A stretch of 64,000 nucleotides of DNA from CAZPBN01 sp964584935 (lineage in GTDB: Bacteria > Acidobacteriota > Aminicenantia > Aminicenantales > Aminicenantaceae): assembly GCA_964584935.1 (NCBI GenBank), contig CAZPBN010000001.1:1-64000 (forward strand). The letters run 5' to 3'. Position 1 is the stretch's first letter. The number at the start of each line of letters is the position of its first letter. A model generated the notes under the pieces. The model searched no databases. It was not told the DNA's origin and was given only the letters and a program-made list of their open reading frames with translations. This document shows, one piece after another, positions 60,876 to 64,000 of this stretch. The position numbers and the translations under genes were made by a program.

Positions 60876-61661
60876 TCATTTATTTTTTTTGAATACCTCA
60901 TAAGCATCCTGCGGAGAAAGGTTTTGGTGAACCACAGCCCTTATGGCTTTGATCATGGCAACGGGATGAGGAGACTGCCATATATTTCTCCCCATATCAA
61001 CTCCCACCGCTCCTTTTTTGACCGCATCACTAGCCATTTTCAACGCATCCAGCTCTGTATCCAGTTTGGGCCCTCCTGCTATCACCACCGGAACAGGACA
61101 GCTCTCTGTTACTTTTTCAAACTCATCGCAGTAATATGTTTTGACAAATGAAGCCCCGAATTCAGCGGCGATTCTGCAACAAAGAGAAATATATCTCTGG
61201 TCTCTTTTTTCAAGTTCCTTTCCCACCGCTGTCACTGCAAGGACAGGAATGCCAAATGATTGCGCTCCATCGACAAGAGAGGCAAGGTTCACCAAGGTCT
61301 GTTTTTCATGCTCTGTCCCCACAAATATAGAAAGAGCGACAGCCGAGGCATTCAAACGGACAGCATCTTCCATAGAGGTGGTGATTTCTTCATTTGCTAG
61401 ATTTTTCCCTATAATACTGGAACCACCGGAGACTCTCAGAACAAAGGGAATAAATGTTTCCGGATGGATGGAATTTCTCAGAATTCCTCTAGTCAGCATC
61501 AAGGCATCCGCTAACGGTATTAAGGGCTCAACAGTATTCCACACATTTTCAAGCTTTGTTATGGGCCCCAGAAAATACCCATGGTCGACTGCAAGCATGA
61601 CGGTATGGCCGGTATCCGGTTTGATTATCCGGGAAAGTCGGTTTTTCATTCCAAAATCCAT
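60876..61661 (-). CDS. LsrF/FbaB-type class I aldolase
   Basis: DeoC/LacD-superfamily class I (Schiff-base) aldolase, 261 aa. Seen: MLAVDHGYFLGPITKLENVW, near-identical to the start of LsrF and FbaB proteins; ASAVALSIFVGTEHEKQTLV; the Schiff-base Lys candidate in ASFVKTYYCDEFEKV; and VPVVIAGGPKLDTE followed by GVDMGRNIWQSPHPVAMIKA. Relatives cleave or form bonds in AI-2 degradation, fructose 1,6-bisphosphate, or, in biosynthetic clusters, join DHAP-like units to aspartate semialdehyde (ADH synthase, GriI). Which applies here is unknown. It starts 17 bases after the dehydrogenase stop. The DegT aminotransferase in the same operon favours a biosynthetic use. Confidence 0.88.
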   Translation of the reverse strand: MDFGMKNRLSRIIKPDTGHTVMLAVDHGYFLGPITKLENVWNTVEPLIPLADALMLTRGILRNSIHPETFIPFVLRVSGGSSIIGKNLANEEITTSMEDAVRLNASAVALSIFVGTEHEKQTLVNLASLVDGAQSFGIPVLAVTAVGKELEKRDQRYISLCCRIAAEFGASFVKTYYCDEFEKVTESCPVPVVIAGGPKLDTELDALKMASDAVKKGAVGVDMGRNIWQSPHPVAMIKAIRAVVHQNLSPQDAYEVFKKNK

Positions 61662-61678
61662 TATATTCCTCCTGTCAT

Positions 61679-62701
61679 TTAAAGATTGATCATGACTTTC
61701 ATTGAATCACCTGCTCTTTCTACGATTTTAAATCCTTCTCCTGTTTTTTTCAAAGGAAATCTATGGGATATCATATCTCTCACCTTTATTCCGGAAGTTC
61801 TTAGAATTTCCAAAGCAAGCCAGGAATCATATGGAGCAGCTCCATAGGATGTTGTCAGGGTGATATCATTTCTAAAAAAAAGATCATTTATCGAAAAAGA
61901 AACCTTGACTCCGGGATCGGTCGGAGCAAAAAACAAAATCAATCCTCCTCTTTCTACAAATTCCATAGCAGAATTCTGAGCCATTTTAGCTCCTGTGCAT
62001 ACTAAAATCACATCAGCCATTCTCCCTTTGTTCAAATTCGAAAGATACTCTTTTATATTAGCTGTGGGCTTCACCGCTTCATCAGCTCCGAATTTTTTGG
62101 CAGCCTTCAGACGGAAAGGAACGGGATCCACAGCCAATATCTTTCCTGCTCCAGATAAACGGGCTAATAAAATGTTTAAAAGTCCGGCAACACCGCATCC
62201 AAAGACAAGCACACTCTGTCCAGGGGATAACCCAGCAATTCTTTGAGCTCTCACCACACAACCCAACGGCTCATGAAAGGTGGCTTCTTCATAAGAGAGT
62301 TCATCCGGAATAAAAAAGACTCCCCTATCCACATTAAGAGAGGGAATTCTTACATATTCTGAAAATCCTCCTGGATCAAAATTTGTCCTTCTTAACATGT
62401 CACAAGCTGTATGATGTCCTTTCAAACAATAATAACATGTATTGCAAGGAACATGGTGAGCAGCCACTATCCGGTCTCCCTTTTTGTATTTGCTAACGCC
62501 TTCTCCCACTTCCACGACCTCTCCTGCCACTTCATGTCCCAGAACAAGGGGGGCTTTTTTGACTCTGTACCACTCCAGAACATCACTACCGCATATTCCA
62601 CTGGCTTCGATTTTCATCAATAGTTCTCCGGAACCAATCCGGGGAACTGGAAGTTCCTTTATTCTGATATCGTTATTTTTATAATAAACGGCTGCACGCA
62701 T
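61679..62701 (-). CDS. Zinc-dependent alcohol/sorbitol dehydrogenase
   Basis: Medium-chain dehydrogenase, 340 aa, first gene of the operon. I place the start at ATG 62701 (MRAAVYYKNND) after AAGGAAA; an in-frame ATG 63 bases upstream would lie inside the promoter. Seen: catalytic zinc Cys in ASGICGSDVLEWYR, GHEVAGEVVEVGEGVSKYKK, the four structural-zinc Cys in CNTCYYCLKGHHTAC, and the NAD(P)-binding loop VFGCGVAGLLNILLARLSG. These enzymes oxidise a secondary alcohol to a ketone, which could then be used by the aldolase or aminotransferase downstream. The substrate cannot be assigned. Confidence 0.93.
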   Translation of the reverse strand: MRAAVYYKNNDIRIKELPVPRIGSGELLMKIEASGICGSDVLEWYRVKKAPLVLGHEVAGEVVEVGEGVSKYKKGDRIVAAHHVPCNTCYYCLKGHHTACDMLRRTNFDPGGFSEYVRIPSLNVDRGVFFIPDELSYEEATFHEPLGCVVRAQRIAGLSPGQSVLVFGCGVAGLLNILLARLSGAGKILAVDPVPFRLKAAKKFGADEAVKPTANIKEYLSNLNKGRMADVILVCTGAKMAQNSAMEFVERGGLILFFAPTDPGVKVSFSINDLFFRNDITLTTSYGAAPYDSWLALEILRTSGIKVRDMISHRFPLKKTGEGFKIVERAGDSMKVMINL

Positions 62702-62729
62702 TCTATATTTCCTTAAATTCTTTTTCGTT

Positions 62730-62764
62730 TTACTATTTGTATAAAGGTTACTGTCAAAAGTCAA
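62730..62764 (-). promoter_or_regulatory. Promoter candidates for the dehydrogenase operon
   Basis: On the minus strand TTGACA (62757-62752) and TAGTAA (62735-62730) are 16 bases apart; alternatively TTGACT (62764-62759) pairs with TATACA (62743-62738) at 15. Both lie 30-60 bases before the ATG. Only one would be used; neither is a perfect match. Confidence 0.35.
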
Positions 62765-62851
62765 GATGTTTGGGAGTTGAAGTTCCGAAATTTTTAAATT
62801 TCTCTTAAAAATATCGAAGGCGGTTAAGATTGAGGGGGCCTGTCACGGCTT

Positions 62852-62884
62852 TTCCCCATACTCGCTGTCGCTTCGTATGGGGAA
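62852..62884. repeat. 10-bp perfect inverted repeat
   Basis: TTCCCCATAC (62852-62861) and GTATGGGGAA (62875-62884) form a 10-bp stem over a 13-base loop, in otherwise non-coding DNA between the dehydrogenase operon and the response-regulator gene. The loop is rich in TCGCTGTCGC-like sequence. Confidence 0.6.
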
Positions 62885-63021
62885 CCCCTTCGCCGCGTCA
62901 CTCCTTTATAGCTAATGAATGACCTTTCTTCTTAGGATATTCTGAAATTTCAACGCGAAATTAAAAAATTCCAGGCGCACTTCAAGGTGAAAAAGGGGCA
63001 GTGGAGCTAATTTGTCAGCCC

Positions 63022-63057
63022 GTGGATTTTCCCATCCTATGGGGCAGTTCAATCCAC
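63022..63057. repeat. Cruciform-like double inverted repeat
   Basis: GTGGATT (63022-63028) pairs with AATCCAC (63051-63057) and encloses a second hairpin, CCCAT, CCT, ATGGG (63031-63043). This is the second structured site in the 523-base gap that holds no gene. Confidence 0.55.
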
Positions 63058-63151
63058 CGTGCTTTATTAATTTTAATTTAATAAATTTATCTTCCCTTAT
63101 CTAATTTTCCAATTAGATTATAAGATTTGATTTTCAAATTGACCTAAAAAA

Positions 63152-63171
63152 GGACTGTTTGGGAAACGGTC
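63152..63171 (+). repeat. Third copy of the GTTCGGGGAACGGGC-type motif
   Basis: GGACTGTTTGGGAAACGGT resembles the motif at 18.09 kb and (minus strand) at 30.34 kb. The copies share GTT, a run of G, AAC and a following GG. Confidence 0.45.
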
Positions 63172-63224
63172 GCTATAATCCTTTCCCTTTTGGAAAAAAA
63201 ACAAAAGAGAGATAATGGGATGAT

Positions 63225-63635
63225 TTAAGCGTGAACTCTTTTATGATTATTCAGAGCTTTTTTTATCTTTTGCTTCACCTCTTCTTCTTCGAAAGGCTTG
63301 ATGATATAAGCATTGCCCTTTTTTTTACTTAACTTGCCAGCCAAACTTTTATCACTATAAGCTGTTATATACACAATAGGTATATTGTAGTCTGAATAAA
63401 TCTTTTCCCCAGCATAAATGCCGTCTATATTCCCCTTTAATTTTATATCCATTAAAACAAGATCAGGTTGAATATCTGAGGCTTTTTTTATCGAATCTTC
63501 CCCAGTGGAGACAATGCCACAAATATGATAACCCACACTCTCCAGAATGAATTTAACATCCATAGCAATAATACTTTCATCTTCTGCAATTAAGACACTG
63601 GGATTGATATTCTCAAAATGATTGTTTCTATTCAC
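63225..63635 (-). CDS. Single-domain response regulator (receiver only)
   Basis: 136 aa with a CheY-like receiver domain and no output domain. The phosphoacceptor region is intact: acidic pair in VLIAEDESIIAMDV, the phospho-Asp in DLVLMDIKLKGN, Thr in IVYITAYSDKSL, and Lys in AYIIKPFEEEEV. It probably shuttles phosphate or signals by protein contact; stand-alone receivers often lie near hybrid kinases, but no kinase is visible before the window ends. The start is a GTG preceded by TAGGAAA. A near-palindrome lies 35 bases upstream. It is separated from the dehydrogenase operon by over 500 bases of structured non-coding DNA. Confidence 0.92.
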   Translation of the reverse strand: MNRNNHFENINPSVLIAEDESIIAMDVKFILESVGYHICGIVSTGEDSIKKASDIQPDLVLMDIKLKGNIDGIYAGEKIYSDYNIPIVYITAYSDKSLAGKLSKKKGNAYIIKPFEEEEVKQKIKKALNNHKRVHA

Positions 63636-63668
63636 TTTCCTAAATCAAAGCAGTACTATATAGTAATA

Positions 63669-63693
63669 TACACAGACCTATAATCTATGTGTA
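63669..63693. promoter_or_regulatory. Imperfect palindrome upstream of response regulator
   Basis: TACACAGA (63669-63676) and TCTATGTGTA (63684-63693) form an imperfect inverted repeat in an AT-rich stretch about 35 bases before the response-regulator start. TATATAGTA-like sequence lies between it and the gene. A possible operator; nothing more can be said. Confidence 0.3.
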
Positions 63694-63835
63694 CTAATTT
63701 TGTCGGAAATCGCACCATAAAATTGAATTTTTTTACAATTGTTTCAATTCCTCGCTTATTTTGAAATCAATGGATTTTTGTCAAATGTTATCTAATCCCT
63801 CTTTTTACCCTATAAAGCCTGAATTATTCCGGAAA

Positions 63836-64000
63836 TTAGCTGTTCTTTTTCGCAATTATGATCATATCCAGAGCCAGGGAGGGAAAAAAATACCCTAGAA
63901 TCATTAACAATTGAATAAAAGGATATGCCCATTTTTTATTGAAACGAGTTTGAAACAGATCCACTACATTTTCTTTTCTCCACCAGGTAACAAACAATTC
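63836..64000 (-). CDS. C-terminal end of an unidentified protein
   Basis: An open minus-strand frame enters at base 64000 and stops with TAA at 63838-63836, giving 54 residues: a basic segment (VTWWRKENVVDLFQTRFNKK), a hydrophobic stretch, and an end LDMIIIAKKNS. The composition is protein-like and no start is seen, so this is the end of a gene beginning outside the window. The ending resembles the last strand of a class I SAM methyltransferase, but the evidence is thin. Confidence 0.5.
   Translation of the reverse strand, partial: ELFVTWWRKENVVDLFQTRFNKKWAYPFIQLLMILGYFFPSLALDMIIIAKKNS

Overview
The window reads as chromosome of a Gram-negative, fairly AT-rich bacterium. The Gram-negative reading rests on two outer-membrane beta-barrel proteins (one BamA-like), several lipobox lipoproteins, a SPOR-domain protein and an alpha-2-macroglobulin/PBP1C pair. 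The mix of a large secreted tricorn-type protease, M16 and M20 peptidases, fused FTCD, hydantoinase/oxoprolinase genes and an acyl-CoA dehydrogenase suggests an amino-acid and peptide fermenter. Candidatus Aminicenantes or another Acidobacteriota-related lineage would fit, but that is inference from gene content; there is no rRNA or other decisive marker. I saw no tRNA, rRNA or CRISPR array.

Region 1 (1-12.4 kb, minus strand) is a defence island. From its promoter side at about 12.4 kb it encodes a PUA-like/HNH endonuclease candidate, a DUF3800 protein, HsdM, HsdS, HsdR, a mini YgjP-type metallopeptidase, a protein with a helix-hairpin-helix-like segment and a PD-(D/E)XK-like domain, and an OLD-family ATPase/TOPRIM nuclease. 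An IS21-family element has cut the last gene inside its TOPRIM domain. The istB gene of that element is itself broken at its Walker A motif near the window edge.

Region 2 (12.6-35.3 kb) is mixed housekeeping and envelope DNA: a PQQ-propeller lipoprotein, a DUF1566 lipoprotein, metK-ahcY, and a four-gene operon (two M16-like proteins, FTCD, macrodomain) in which every junction is an ATGA overlap. It continues with a beta-barrel protein, a membrane HEWTH protein, a lipoprotein glycosidase next to galK, pepD, a YgjP metallopeptidase with no ordinary start codon, an acyl-CoA dehydrogenase and a gamma-carbonic anhydrase.

Region 3 (35.7-52.4 kb) handles proteases and the envelope: a tricorn-type protease, a SPOR protein, a putative clan CD cysteine protease, a thioester alpha-2-macroglobulin, PBP1C, a RidA protein with two plausible starts, and a BamA-like barrel.

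Region 4 (52.5-64 kb) holds two tight operons that converge at 58.3 kb. On the plus strand: HyuA, HyuB, an NRAMP-like transporter lacking the metal-site residues, and a threonine-dehydratase-like PLP enzyme. On the minus strand: zinc dehydrogenase, LsrF-like aldolase, nitrilase-fold protein missing its catalytic Lys, UpxY/RfaH-type NusG paralogue, and DegT/StrS aminotransferase. A single-domain response regulator and a partial gene end the window.

The intergenic DNA carries a notable set of repeats. A core close to GGTAAATGGGTAAAGTGTCC occurs nine times. At four sites it sits beside degenerate arrays with an exact 9-base period (consensus about GACYAAATR). There are also a 39-bp tandem array, a second short dispersed motif (GTTCGGGGAACGGGC-like), and long inverted-repeat elements at 15.4, 51.7-52.1 and 62.8-63.1 kb.
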